21,521 nucleotides of DNA from Oscillospiraceae bacterium (GCA_009776345.1 WRLS01000013.1:1-21521); one strand, 5' to 3'; counted from the stretch's first letter, positions 12,453 through 18,935 are shown. Notes: generated by a model not told the origin, from the letters alone. Translations and numbers: made by a program.

Positions 12453-12517
12453 CGGATAGTACATTCTGCTGCCGCTGTACGGCCCGGCACCATGGCAAAC
12501 GCCATCGCCTGTTCAGT
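12436..12517 (-). ncRNA. Four-stem leader RNA, candidate metal-sensing riboswitch (NiCo/czcD-like?)
   Basis: I see four possible stems around one junction. P1 is ACUG (12517-12514) + CAGG (12511-12508) with CCUG (12448-12445) + CAGU (12439-12436), with a purine internal loop. P2 is AUGGC/GCCAU (12505-12501, 12496-12492). P3 is GCCG/CGGC (12488-12485, 12474-12471). P4 is UGUAC/GUACA (12463-12459, 12453-12449). The 3' strand of P1 is the 5' arm of the terminator, so P1 and terminator exclude each other: an ON-switch design. A CDF gene downstream and a four-stem plan fit the NiCo riboswitch class, but I cannot align it to a consensus from memory. It could be another class, or a free small RNA. 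Confidence 0.45.
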
Positions 12518-12518
12518 G

Positions 12519-12560
12519 TAGGTTTTAACCTATTATACACTATGCGCGGCGGTTTGTCAA
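12519..12560 (-). promoter_or_regulatory. Consensus promoter and overlapping dyad of the CDF gene
   Basis: TTGACA (12555-12560), a 17-bp spacer and TATAAT (12532-12537) form a perfect sigma-70 promoter on the minus strand, with the predicted start near 12524-12526. The dyad TAGGTTAAAACCTA (12519-12532, arms TAGGTT/AACCTA) covers the end of the -10 box and the start site. It could be a repressor operator or a 5' RNA hairpin. Confidence 0.85.
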
Positions 12561-12566
12561 TATGCG

Positions 12567-12684
12567 GCGTAGCAACGCTACGCAGGATTGAGGATTTAGG
12601 TTATAGGTTTTAGGGAAAGGACGAAGTGACAAATACCTTCCCTTCCTATATCCTAAATCCTAAAACCTTAATCCTGCCGAAGGC
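12567..12684. repeat. Heptad palindromic element, copy H3
   Basis: It starts with hairpin GCGTAGC-aac-GCTACGC (12567-12583). GGATTGA, GGATTTA and GGTTATAGG units follow, then a loop with GGACGAAGTGAC, a right arm with CCTAAATCC and CCTAAAACC units, and the CCTGCCGAAGGC boundary (12673-12684). It abuts nested palindromic element B, exactly as H2 abuts element A. Confidence 0.8.
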
Positions 12685-12870
12685 AAAACACCCGTCACCG
12701 CGACGAACAAGTCGCCGCGGCGCCACCCTCTTTAAAAAAGAGGGTAAATCTACAACAAGATTTATTCTTTCACATAAAAAGCACAAAGCAATTTTAGGAC
12801 GTACCCTCTTTTTTAAAGAGGGTGGCTTCAAAGCGGTCACGCTTTGAAGACGGGTGTTTTGGTGTTTTGC
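12683..12870. repeat. Nested palindromic element, copy B (188 bp)
   Basis: This is a second copy of the element at 11071-11249, in the same orientation and similar along its length, with the same order of hairpins. Hairpin IV is TTCAAAGCG/CGCTTTGAA (12827-12835, 12840-12848), where copy A has CGAAGCG/CGCTTCG, so the stem is kept by paired changes. The right end has a short duplication, GGTGTTTT written twice. With copy A it brackets the CDF gene and its leader. Confidence 0.85.
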
Positions 12871-12889
12871 GCTTCGCGCAGGATTTAGG

Positions 12890-12965
12890 GTAGGGTCGGG
12901 CTTCCATGCCCGACCGTCAAGGGCGAATTGATTATTCGCGGTCGGGGATGGAACCCCGACCCTAC
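12890..12965. repeat. Cloverleaf-like palindromic element, copy C2 (76 bp)
   Basis: The ends GTAGGGTCGGG (12890-12900) and CCCGACCCTAC (12955-12965) are perfect inverted repeats. Inside are hairpins GTCGGGC/GCCCGAC, GCGAAT/ATTCGC and GGTCGGGG/CCCCGACC, matching the three-stem plan of C1. A heptad arm (12868-12889) precedes it. Confidence 0.75.
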
Positions 12966-12968
12966 GAA

Positions 12969-13068
12969 CCACCCCGTCAGGCTACGCCTGCCACCCCTCC
13001 AAAGGAGGGGAATTTTCGGGCATCCACGCGAGGGCGCCCTTTCCCTGAATCCTTATTTTCCTGTAACC
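12969..13068. repeat. Hairpin-rich repeat and heptad arm downstream of ppdK
   Basis: ACCACCCCGTC is followed by CAGGC-tac-GCCTG (12978-12990) and CCCCTCC-aaa-GGAGGGG (12994-13010). The remainder ends in heptad-like units CCTGAATCC, CCTTATTTTCC and CCTTAATCC next to the ppdK stop. A fragment of the first block in the opposite orientation is at 3258-3267. No gene seen. Confidence 0.6.
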
Positions 13069-15693
13069 TTAATCCTTGCGCAGCGCTGCCTGTGCGGCGG
13101 CGAGCCTTGCGATCGGCACGCGGAAGGGCGAGCAGGACACATAATCAAGCCCGCACTTATGGAAGAACTCGATGGAGGATGGGTCGCCGCCATGCTCTCC
13201 GCAAACGCCCAGCTTGATATCGGGGCGGGCCTGTTTGCCCAGCTTGCACGCGGTTTCGACCAGCTTGCCCACGCCGGTTTGATCCAGCCGGGCAAATGGG
13301 TCGGACTCGTATATCTTGTTCTCGTAATAATAATTGAGGAAGTTGCCCGCGTCGTCACGCGAGAACCCGAAGGTCATCTGGGTAAGGTCGTTTGTTCCGA
13401 AGGAGAAGAACTCGGCTTCCTTCGCGATATCGTCGGCGGTAAGGCAGGCGCGCGGTATCTCCATCATTGTGCCGACCATATATTTTATCTTGGAGCCTTT
13501 TTCCTTGATAATCCTGTCGGCGGTTTCCACCACGACATCCTTGACGAACTTGAACTCCTTGGCTTCGCCCGGCAGCGGGATCATAATTTCCGGCACGAGG
13601 TCCCATTCGGGATGCTTGGCGGAAACATTGATCGCGGCCTCGATGACCGCCTGTGTCTGCATCGCGGCGATTTCGGGGTAACGGACAGCCAGGCGGCAGC
13701 CGCGGAAGCCCATCATCGGGTTGAATTCATGCAGGCCGTCGATTACGTTTTTGAGCTGATCGTAGGCTATGCCCATTTCCCCGGCGAGCGCTTTTATGGC
13801 AGCGTCGTCGTGGGGCAGGAATTCGTGGAGCGGCGGGTCGAGGAAACGGATGGTTACGGGATAGCCCTGCATCGCTTCGTAGATGCCCTCAAAGTCGCCG
13901 CGCTGCATCGGTAAAAGCTTGTCTAAAGCGGCTTTGCGCTGTTCTATCGAGGTGGACACGATCATCTCGCGCATTGGGCCTATGCGGTCAGCCTCGAAGA
14001 ACATATGCTCGGTGCGGGTAAGCCCGATGCCCTCCGCGCCGAAGGTAATCGCCTGGGCGGCATCGGCGGGTGTGTCGGCATTGGTTCGGATTTTCAGCCG
14101 GCGGAATTCGTCCGCCCATTTCATGACGGTTTCAAAGTTGCCGCCGATTTGCGCTTCCACTGTGGCGATTGCCTCTCCGTAAATATTGCCGGTGGCGCCG
14201 TTGATGGAGATGTAGTCGCCTTCTTTTATAGTTTTGCCGCCAAGTGTAAAGGATTTATCGCCGAACACGATTTCGCCGCAGCCCGCAACACACGGGCAGC
14301 CCATACCGCGGGCAACAACGGCCGCGTGGGAGGTCATGCCGCCGCGCGCGGTGAGGATACCGGCGGAAACGTGCATCCCCTCGATATCCTCCGGGGTTGT
14401 TTCCATACGGGCAAGGATGACGGTTTCGCCGCGCCCTACCCACTCCACCGCGTCCTCGGCGGTGAATACAACCTTGCCGTATGCCGCGCCGGGCGAGGCG
14501 TTCAGCCCTTTGCCGATCGGCGTTGCGGCTTTCAGCGCCTTCTCGTCAAACTGGGGATGGAGCAAAGCGTCGAGCTGGCCGGGTTCCAGCGTCAGAAGTG
14601 CTTCTTTTTTGTCGATCAAGCCTTCATTTACCAGGTCCACCGCGATATTCAGGGCGGCGGCGGCGGTGCGCTTGCCGAAACGGGTCTGGAGCATATAGAG
14701 CTTGCCGTCTTCAACGGTGAACTCCATATCCTGCATATTCTTGTAGTGGTTTTCCAGCTTCTTTGCAATTTTAGCGAAATCATCGTATACCGCGGGCATT
14801 GCGATTTTCAGCCCGTCTTCGAGGCGGGGCGCGGTGCGCACGCCTGCAACGACATCCTCGCCCTGCGCGTTTAGCAAAAATTCGCCGTAAAGCTTATTCT
14901 CGCCGGTTGCGGGGTCGCGGGAAAACGCAACGCCGGAGCCTGAATTGTCGCCCGTGTTGCCGAACACCATCAGCTGTACGTTTACGGCTGTGCCCCAGTC
15001 GTAGGGTATGTTGTTCTGCATACGGTAGAAATTGGCGCGGGGGTTGTCCCACGAGCGGAAAACTGCGGTTACGGATTCAATAAGCTGGGATTTCGGGTCC
15101 TGCGGAAAGTCGAAGCCCTTTTTCTCCTTGAAGTAAGCCTTGAATTTGCTCACCATAACTTTCAAGTCGTCCGCGTCAAATTTGGTGTCGTCCTTTATGC
15201 CTTTCGCCAGCTTCATCTCGTCGATGATTGTTTCAAAGCTGTGCTTGGGCACATCCATAACCACGTCGGAGAACATCTGGATGAAGCGGCGGTAGCTGTC
15301 ATACGCAAAGCGGGGGTTGCCGGTACGCTTCGCAAGGCCCTCGACCGCGTCGTCGGTAAGCCCGAGGTTTAGGACAGTGTCCATCATCCCGGGCATGGAC
15401 GCCCTTGCGCCCGAACGCACGGACATGAGCATCGGGTTCTCGTTGTCGCCGAATTTTTTGCCGGAAATCTCCTCCAGCTTTGTGACATACTCAAAAATTT
15501 CGGCTTCGATTGCGGGGTCGATCTTCTTGCCATCGTCGTAATAGCGGGTGCAGGCCTCGGTGGTTACGGTGAAGCCCATCGGCACAGGCATACCCAAGCC
15601 TGTCATTTCAGCCAGGTTTGCGCCCTTGCCGCCCAGCAGCTCTTTCATTGCCGCGTTGCCTTCGCTGAACAGATAAACGTACTTTTTGCTCAC
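13069..15693 (-). CDS. ppdK: Pyruvate, phosphate dikinase
   Basis: It interconverts pyruvate + ATP + Pi with phosphoenolpyruvate + AMP + PPi in the cytoplasm, typical of pyrophosphate-economising anaerobes. 874 aa from the GTG at 15693, the standard length. The N-terminal nucleotide-binding domain begins KKYVYLFSEGNAAMKELLGGKGANLAEM. The swivelling domain has the phospho-His H456 in GGMTSHAAV, with T454 at the usual regulatory position. The C-terminal PEP/pyruvate barrel ends in GVCGEHGGDP with catalytic C831. GTG is chosen over the upstream ATG (15771) because GGGAGGT (15702-15708) lies 8 nt before it and family proteins start here. No PPDK regulatory protein gene is in the window. The last residues (ALRKD) and TAA overlap a repeat arm (AAGGATTAAGG). 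Confidence 0.97.
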   Translation of the reverse strand: MSKKYVYLFSEGNAAMKELLGGKGANLAEMTGLGMPVPMGFTVTTEACTRYYDDGKKIDPAIEAEIFEYVTKLEEISGKKFGDNENPMLMSVRSGARASMPGMMDTVLNLGLTDDAVEGLAKRTGNPRFAYDSYRRFIQMFSDVVMDVPKHSFETIIDEMKLAKGIKDDTKFDADDLKVMVSKFKAYFKEKKGFDFPQDPKSQLIESVTAVFRSWDNPRANFYRMQNNIPYDWGTAVNVQLMVFGNTGDNSGSGVAFSRDPATGENKLYGEFLLNAQGEDVVAGVRTAPRLEDGLKIAMPAVYDDFAKIAKKLENHYKNMQDMEFTVEDGKLYMLQTRFGKRTAAAALNIAVDLVNEGLIDKKEALLTLEPGQLDALLHPQFDEKALKAATPIGKGLNASPGAAYGKVVFTAEDAVEWVGRGETVILARMETTPEDIEGMHVSAGILTARGGMTSHAAVVARGMGCPCVAGCGEIVFGDKSFTLGGKTIKEGDYISINGATGNIYGEAIATVEAQIGGNFETVMKWADEFRRLKIRTNADTPADAAQAITFGAEGIGLTRTEHMFFEADRIGPMREMIVSTSIEQRKAALDKLLPMQRGDFEGIYEAMQGYPVTIRFLDPPLHEFLPHDDAAIKALAGEMGIAYDQLKNVIDGLHEFNPMMGFRGCRLAVRYPEIAAMQTQAVIEAAINVSAKHPEWDLVPEIMIPLPGEAKEFKFVKDVVVETADRIIKEKGSKIKYMVGTMMEIPRACLTADDIAKEAEFFSFGTNDLTQMTFGFSRDDAGNFLNYYYENKIYESDPFARLDQTGVGKLVETACKLGKQARPDIKLGVCGEHGGDPSSIEFFHKCGLDYVSCSPFRVPIARLAAAQAALRKD

Positions 15694-15730
15694 TAAATCC
15701 AACCTCCCATTATTTGTTTTGACCGGGACT

Positions 15731-15759
15731 AGTATATCACAAAAGGGAATAATATGCAA
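15731..15759 (-). promoter_or_regulatory. Likely promoter of ppdK
   Basis: TATACT (15731-15736) with a 17-bp spacer and a weak TTGCAT (15754-15759) lies about 38 nt upstream of the GTG start. The -35 is only 3 of 6 consensus, so the call rests on the -10 box and position. AT-rich ATTCATA repeats begin just upstream. Confidence 0.5.
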
Positions 15760-15764
15760 ATGTT

Positions 15765-15803
15765 TATTCATAATTCACAATTCATAATTCATAATTCATA
15801 ATC
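15765..15803. repeat. ATTCATA heptamer array, left arm
   Basis: About five units of ATTCATA (one written ATTCACA) run from 15765 to 15803. The opposite-strand arm, TTAATTATGAATTATG, is at 17107-17122 on the other side of the insertion sequence. Removing the IS brings the arms close together as one palindromic element. Confidence 0.65.
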
Positions 15804-15868
15804 AAAAACCGCGCAATAAATTTCTTCCCTTCCTAAATCCTGCCGAAGGCTGTACTAGCCCTTGTCAA

Positions 15869-16546
15869 CTAAAACTTAACAACAGAATAAAGTCGTTTAA
15901 GCTTCGTTCCGGCATCGTGCGTAGTAAATTGCCGGTCGACACATTTTTGGGAGATGTTTGTGGCAGAATGCCATGCGGCAAGCTCGTCGTTCAATATTTC
16001 GATTTGCCCGATTCTCCGAGTCCCCAAGCATTGTGTCGCGAGGGCCGAAAGCTCGATTTCGGCAATATTAAGCCAAGAACCATGCTTAGGCGTGTAGTGT
16101 ATTTCAAGCCGCTGTGATAGCCGGAAAGCTTCATCAGGGGGAAATATTTTGTACAATGAGGATATATTATGAGTATTAAGGTTATCCATCACAAGCACAA
16201 CTTTTTCTACCGATGGATATTGCTCGTCAAGCAACCATTTAATTTGATTGGCCCAATCTTCGCTTGTCCGCCGTTCGTGCGCTACGGCATTTCGCCACCC
16301 GCCAAGCGGCTCGGCAAACAAAAAAATGGAGCATGACCCTCTGCGTTCATATTGGCAATCTTTCTTTGTTTTGTGGCAATTTTCACTCATTTTTATTGGT
16401 TGAATACGTTCGTCAAGCAATTGAAACGGTTTTTCATCCATGCAAACTACAGGCATTTGGGGGTCATATGGCCTTTGATACACCGCTAAGACATCTTCCA
16501 TTTTTGCCACAAAATCCGCGTTTTGTTCCGGCGGTATACACCACAT
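15869..16546 (-). CDS. IS630-family transposase, DDE catalytic part (orfB)
   Basis: 225 aa from the ATG at 16546, in the -1 frame relative to orfA. The catalytic domain shows the acidic residues D37 (CMDEKP), D121 (VMDNLNTH) and E163 in HGSWLNIAEIE, all typical of the IS630 DDE group. The sequence just upstream of the ATG, read in this frame back to the A7 run, gives TQFKPHLKEMWCIPP, the conserved IS630 linker, so the active product is most likely an orfA-orfB fusion (about 381 aa) made by frameshift. It is unlikely to start independently, since no good ribosome binding site precedes the ATG. All catalytic residues are present. Confidence 0.85.
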   Translation of the reverse strand: MWCIPPEQNADFVAKMEDVLAVYQRPYDPQMPVVCMDEKPFQLLDERIQPIKMSENCHKTKKDCQYERRGSCSIFLFAEPLGGWRNAVAHERRTSEDWANQIKWLLDEQYPSVEKVVLVMDNLNTHNISSLYKIFPPDEAFRLSQRLEIHYTPKHGSWLNIAEIELSALATQCLGTRRIGQIEILNDELAAWHSATNISQKCVDRQFTTHDAGTKLKRLYSVVKF

Positions 16547-16551
16547 TTCTT

Positions 16552-17013
16552 TCAGATGAGGCTTAAATTGTGTTTTTTTAAAACGCGCTGAACTGATTTG
16601 AACGACAAACTGTCCACATACGACAATTCGACAGCTTTATCCGCAAGCATTTTTAATGTCCAACGGGCACACTCCTTCGGCGGTTCATTGCAAGCAAGGG
16701 CTATGATGCGTGCTTCGACTTCTCCCGTTATCTTTGCGGGGACAGGCGGTGTTTCACGCTTTTTGCGGGTCAAAAACTCTTCGATGCTCGGTACCGAGAA
16801 AAAAGCAGCGCGAATATTATTTGCCGCTTGTCTTGACAGATTAACGCTCTCACAGACCCTCCCTATCCGCAAATGGTCTTTTTTCCCTGTGCGGTCTAAT
16901 GCCAATATTGTTTTCGCCCTTGTTATCAGATGAGCATTATGGACACCGTTTTTTGAAAACTTTTCCAACTTCGACCTTTCTTCTTTGCTCAACCAAACTT
17001 CCTTTGCAGCCAT
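16552..17013 (-). CDS. IS630-family transposase, DNA-binding part (orfA)
   Basis: 153 aa with a ribosome binding site GAGGT 6 nt before the ATG. It has helix-turn-helix-rich N-terminal sequence (ITRAKTILALDRTG, IGRVCESVNLSRQAANNIR) and the second winged-helix part ending SFKSVQRVLKKHNLSLI. In most IS630 elements this continues into the catalytic domain in one frame. Here it stops at 16552 shortly after a run of seven A (16579-16573 on the minus strand), read as A AAA AAA C in this frame, which is a classical -1 slippery site. Either programmed frameshifting makes the full transposase, or a one-base change has broken the gene. Confidence 0.85.
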   Translation of the reverse strand: MAAKEVWLSKEERSKLEKFSKNGVHNAHLITRAKTILALDRTGKKDHLRIGRVCESVNLSRQAANNIRAAFFSVPSIEEFLTRKKRETPPVPAKITGEVEARIIALACNEPPKECARWTLKMLADKAVELSYVDSLSFKSVQRVLKKHNLSLI

Positions 17014-17106
17014 ATGATTACCTCACTTTTTTTGTAAAGCATATCATATGTCTAATATATTGTCTAGTTTTAGTTGGCAAGGGGTAGTAGGCAAAACTGA
17101 TTTTTT

Positions 17107-17122
17107 AATTATGAATTATGCA
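17107..17122. repeat. ATTCATA array, right arm (opposite orientation)
   Basis: TTAATTATGAATTATG is the reverse complement of the array at 15765-15803. It encodes the last residues and stop of aroC (MHNS and TAA). Confidence 0.55.
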
Positions 17123-18206
17123 TTGTTTTCATCCCCAAAAAAGCATCGTAAAGGGCGACCGCGCACGCGGCTTCGATACATGGCACGGCGCGGGGGACAA
17201 TGCAGGGGTCGTGCCTGCCGGTCACCGTAAGCATAACATTTTCGCGCCTGGAAAGGCTGACGCTGTCCTGCTGCCGCGAAATAGACGGCGTTGGCTTAAA
17301 CGCGGCGCGGAAAATTACCGGCATCCCGGATGTAATGCCGCCTAAGATCCCGCCGTGGTTGTTGGTGCGGGTTTTTATGCTGCCCTCATCTATTATAAAC
17401 GCGTCGTTATTTTGTGAGCCACGCAGCTCAGCGCATGAAAAGCCGCTGCCAAATTCTACGCCCTTGACAGCCGGTATACTGAAAAGCAAAGCCGCCAGAC
17501 GACTGTCCAGCCCGCCGAAGAGAGGCCCGCCCAGCCCGGCAGGTACGCCGATAGCCGCACATTCAATTATCCCGCCCAAGGAATCACCGGCAAGGCTCGC
17601 GGCCTCAATCGCCGCGAGCATCCGCTCCCCCGCCTCTTTATCCAAAACCGGGAAATCCGCGTTTTGTAAAATATCGAATTCATCGTTTCCGATTTTTACG
17701 GGGTCAAAACCGCGGCGGTGTTCATCCCCAATCCGTGTGATATGCCCGGCAACGCGTATGCCTTCGCGGCGCAGAAGCTGAAGGCAAATGCCGCCCGCAA
17801 TACACAGCGGCGCGGTCATGCGCCCGGAAAAGACCCCGCCGCCGCGTATGTCATGGGCTGTGCCGTATTTAGCGAATGCGGAAAAGTCGGCGTGGGACGG
17901 GCGCGGGACATCACGGAGCTGTTCGTAATCCTGCGGGCGTGTATCTGTATTACGGATAATAGCGGTGAGCGGCGCGCCGCAGGTTATGCCGTCAGCCAAT
18001 CCCGACAAGAACTCGGGCACGTCGGCTTCACGGCGCGCGGTGGAGTATGCATTTTTCCCCGGCATACGGCGGCGCAAAAACGCGTAAATCTCATCAAGGC
18101 ATATCGCAAGCCCCGCAGGCAGCCCGTCTATGCTGACGCCGACTGCCGGTGAATGTGACTGCCCGAATATTGTTATTTTTAGGTTGTCCCCGAATGATGA
18201 AGGCAT
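17109..18206 (-). CDS. aroC: Chorismate synthase
   Basis: It converts 5-enolpyruvylshikimate-3-phosphate to chorismate, the last step of the shikimate pathway, and needs reduced FMN. 365 aa, normal length. Motifs: SSFGDNLKITIFGQSHSPAVG with H18; RPSHADFSAFAKYG; RGGGVFSGRMTAPL; SLGGIIECAAIGVPAGLG; TRTNNHGGILGGITSGMP; and GRHDPCIVPRAVPCIEA. The ATG at 18206 shares its A with the TAA stop of hicB (TAATG), and no Shine-Dalgarno sequence is evident in front of it. Translation is therefore probably by re-initiation after hicB. The extreme C-terminus (MHNS) is encoded by an AT-rich repeat. No flavin reductase gene is adjacent. Confidence 0.96.
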   Translation of the reverse strand: MPSSFGDNLKITIFGQSHSPAVGVSIDGLPAGLAICLDEIYAFLRRRMPGKNAYSTARREADVPEFLSGLADGITCGAPLTAIIRNTDTRPQDYEQLRDVPRPSHADFSAFAKYGTAHDIRGGGVFSGRMTAPLCIAGGICLQLLRREGIRVAGHITRIGDEHRRGFDPVKIGNDEFDILQNADFPVLDKEAGERMLAAIEAASLAGDSLGGIIECAAIGVPAGLGGPLFGGLDSRLAALLFSIPAVKGVEFGSGFSCAELRGSQNNDAFIIDEGSIKTRTNNHGGILGGITSGMPVIFRAAFKPTPSISRQQDSVSLSRRENVMLTVTGRHDPCIVPRAVPCIEAACAVALYDAFLGMKTMHNS

Positions 18207-18535
18207 TATGATGCTTGGATGCGGGACTTAATGGCGTCCTCTACAAAATCATTGATAGATAAGCCTTTCCGGGCTGCGTATTGTTTGGCTTCATCGTATA
18301 CGGACGGAGAAACTTTAACAGAAAAATTACTTTCCCCCGGCTTCTTGCCCGCTTGAATACAGAACTCCAAATATTCGTCTATGGCGTTTTGGAAATCCTC
18401 AGTCAAAGCTTTTACGCTGTCCCCCTCAAAGTAGATTGAATCAGATATGCCTATGACTTTTCCATGAAAAACGCCGTCGTTTTCGGAAAAAAAGACGCTC
18501 CCAACATGATTTTTATAATGAAGTTGATTTGTCAT
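18206..18535 (-). CDS. hicB: HicB-family antitoxin
   Basis: 109 aa. The N-terminal HicB-type partial RNase-H-like fold (about 5-62) shows the pattern FFSENDGVFHGKVIGISDSIYF-EGDSVKALTEDFQNAIDEYLEFC; the C-terminal part (about 70-107: FSVKVSPSVYDEAKQYAARKGLSINDFVEDAIKSRI) is a ribbon-helix-helix DNA-binding segment. HicB proteins bind HicA toxin and repress their own operon. The ATG overlaps the hicA stop (ATGA, 18535-18532) and has a good AGGGG site inside hicA. The stop overlaps the aroC start (TAATG). It is probably co-transcribed with hicA and aroC. Confidence 0.9.
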   Translation of the reverse strand: MTNQLHYKNHVGSVFFSENDGVFHGKVIGISDSIYFEGDSVKALTEDFQNAIDEYLEFCIQAGKKPGESNFSVKVSPSVYDEAKQYAARKGLSINDFVEDAIKSRIQAS

Positions 18536-18798
18536 ACTAATCCCCTTTCGGTCAAGTCATTTATCAGGTTGACAACCTGATATGGCAGTAATGTTTTGCG
18601 TGGATGCGGCTTATGGATTCGGATATAGTCGTTGCTGCTGTTCGCAAATGCGACCCTTGAGCCTCCGGTTTTGCTGCCTTTTATTTGGGCATATCCAAAA
18701 CTGCCCAAAAGATTTGCCGCTTCGTTAAAAGTAAAATCCTTTGGGCGGGACAAAAGCCGCTCCAATAATTTGTCTTTTTGGCTCAATGGTTTGCTCAC
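18532..18798 (-). CDS. hicA: HicA-family toxin (predicted mRNA interferase)
   Basis: 88 aa from a GTG at 18798. The double-stranded-RNA-binding-like fold is suggested by the helix at 8-17, the DFTFNEAANLLGSFGY block, IKGSKTGGSRVAF and the HKPHP end-loop (H62, H65). In the classical family a His follows the GS pair; here it is Lys (G41-S42-K43), as in a clostridial/Bacteroides subgroup I recall, so the active site may use other residues. The open frame extends up to 18963, but that extension would overlap aroA and read through repeat sequence. The promoter at 18826-18854 lies inside it, so the short start is preferred. The ribosome binding site is weak (GATAGGT), giving low toxin translation relative to hicB. 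Confidence 0.8.
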   Translation of the reverse strand: MSKPLSQKDKLLERLLSRPKDFTFNEAANLLGSFGYAQIKGSKTGGSRVAFANSSNDYIRIHKPHPRKTLLPYQVVNLINDLTERGLV

Positions 18799-18825
18799 AC
18801 CTATCACAGCATCATTATATATAGT

Positions 18826-18854
18826 ATTATACTCAATAGCAATCAATAAATCAA
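18826..18854 (-). promoter_or_regulatory. Promoter of hicA-hicB-aroC, with overlapping dyad
   Basis: TTGATT (18849-18854), a 17-bp spacer and TATAAT (18826-18831) lie on the minus strand, 28 nt before the hicA GTG. The 11-bp dyad AGTAT-a-ATACT overlaps the -10 box (about 18823-18833), a possible site for the HicB ribbon-helix-helix domain. The leader would be only about 20 nt. Confidence 0.8.
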
Positions 18855-18877
18855 CAGAGCAGAGAAGGAACGAAATT

Positions 18878-18935
18878 TGCCGCACCGCCCTTTCCCTAAA
18901 ACCTATAACCTCAATCCTCAATCCTGCGCAACTGC
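18878..18935. repeat. Heptad repeat arm at the aroA 3' end
   Basis: On the minus strand: GCGCAGGATTGAGGATTGAGG, then GGTTATAGG and GGTTTTAGGG units, then GGGCGGTGCGG. This is the left arm and loop of a heptad element without a clear right arm. It supplies the end of aroA and lies between aroA and the hicAB promoter. Confidence 0.7.

Larger units (their letters stand above)
15853..17089 (-). mobile_element. IS630-family insertion sequence (about 1.24 kb)
   Basis: Terminal inverted repeats are 28 bp (15853-15880 and 17062-17089), 24 of 28 identical, starting TACTA and sharing CAACTAAAACT. TA at both tips matches the TA target duplication known for IS630/Tc1-mariner elements. It contains a two-frame transposase on the minus strand and lies between ppdK and aroC without breaking a gene. 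It interrupts a repeat: the left flank is the boundary word CCTGCCGAAGGC at 15839-15850. Confidence 0.9.

Noticed and set aside
12320..12505. 61-aa frame opposite and across the CDF leader
   Set aside because: It reads through the candidate aptamer, terminator and MITE-like hairpin; no family resemblance and no ribosome binding site.
12436..12517. Fluoride (crcB) riboswitch, because of AGGCGATGG...GCCAT
   Set aside because: The 5' half resembles it, but the required pseudoknot partner further downstream is missing and the gene is a CDF exporter, not a fluoride channel.
15694..15771. N-terminal extension of ppdK to 15771
   Set aside because: It would include the promoter and ribosome binding site, and family proteins begin at the GTG-encoded SKKYVYLF.
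15765..15803. Tandem units considered as a CRISPR array
   Set aside because: Units are 7 bp with no spacers and no cas genes are nearby.
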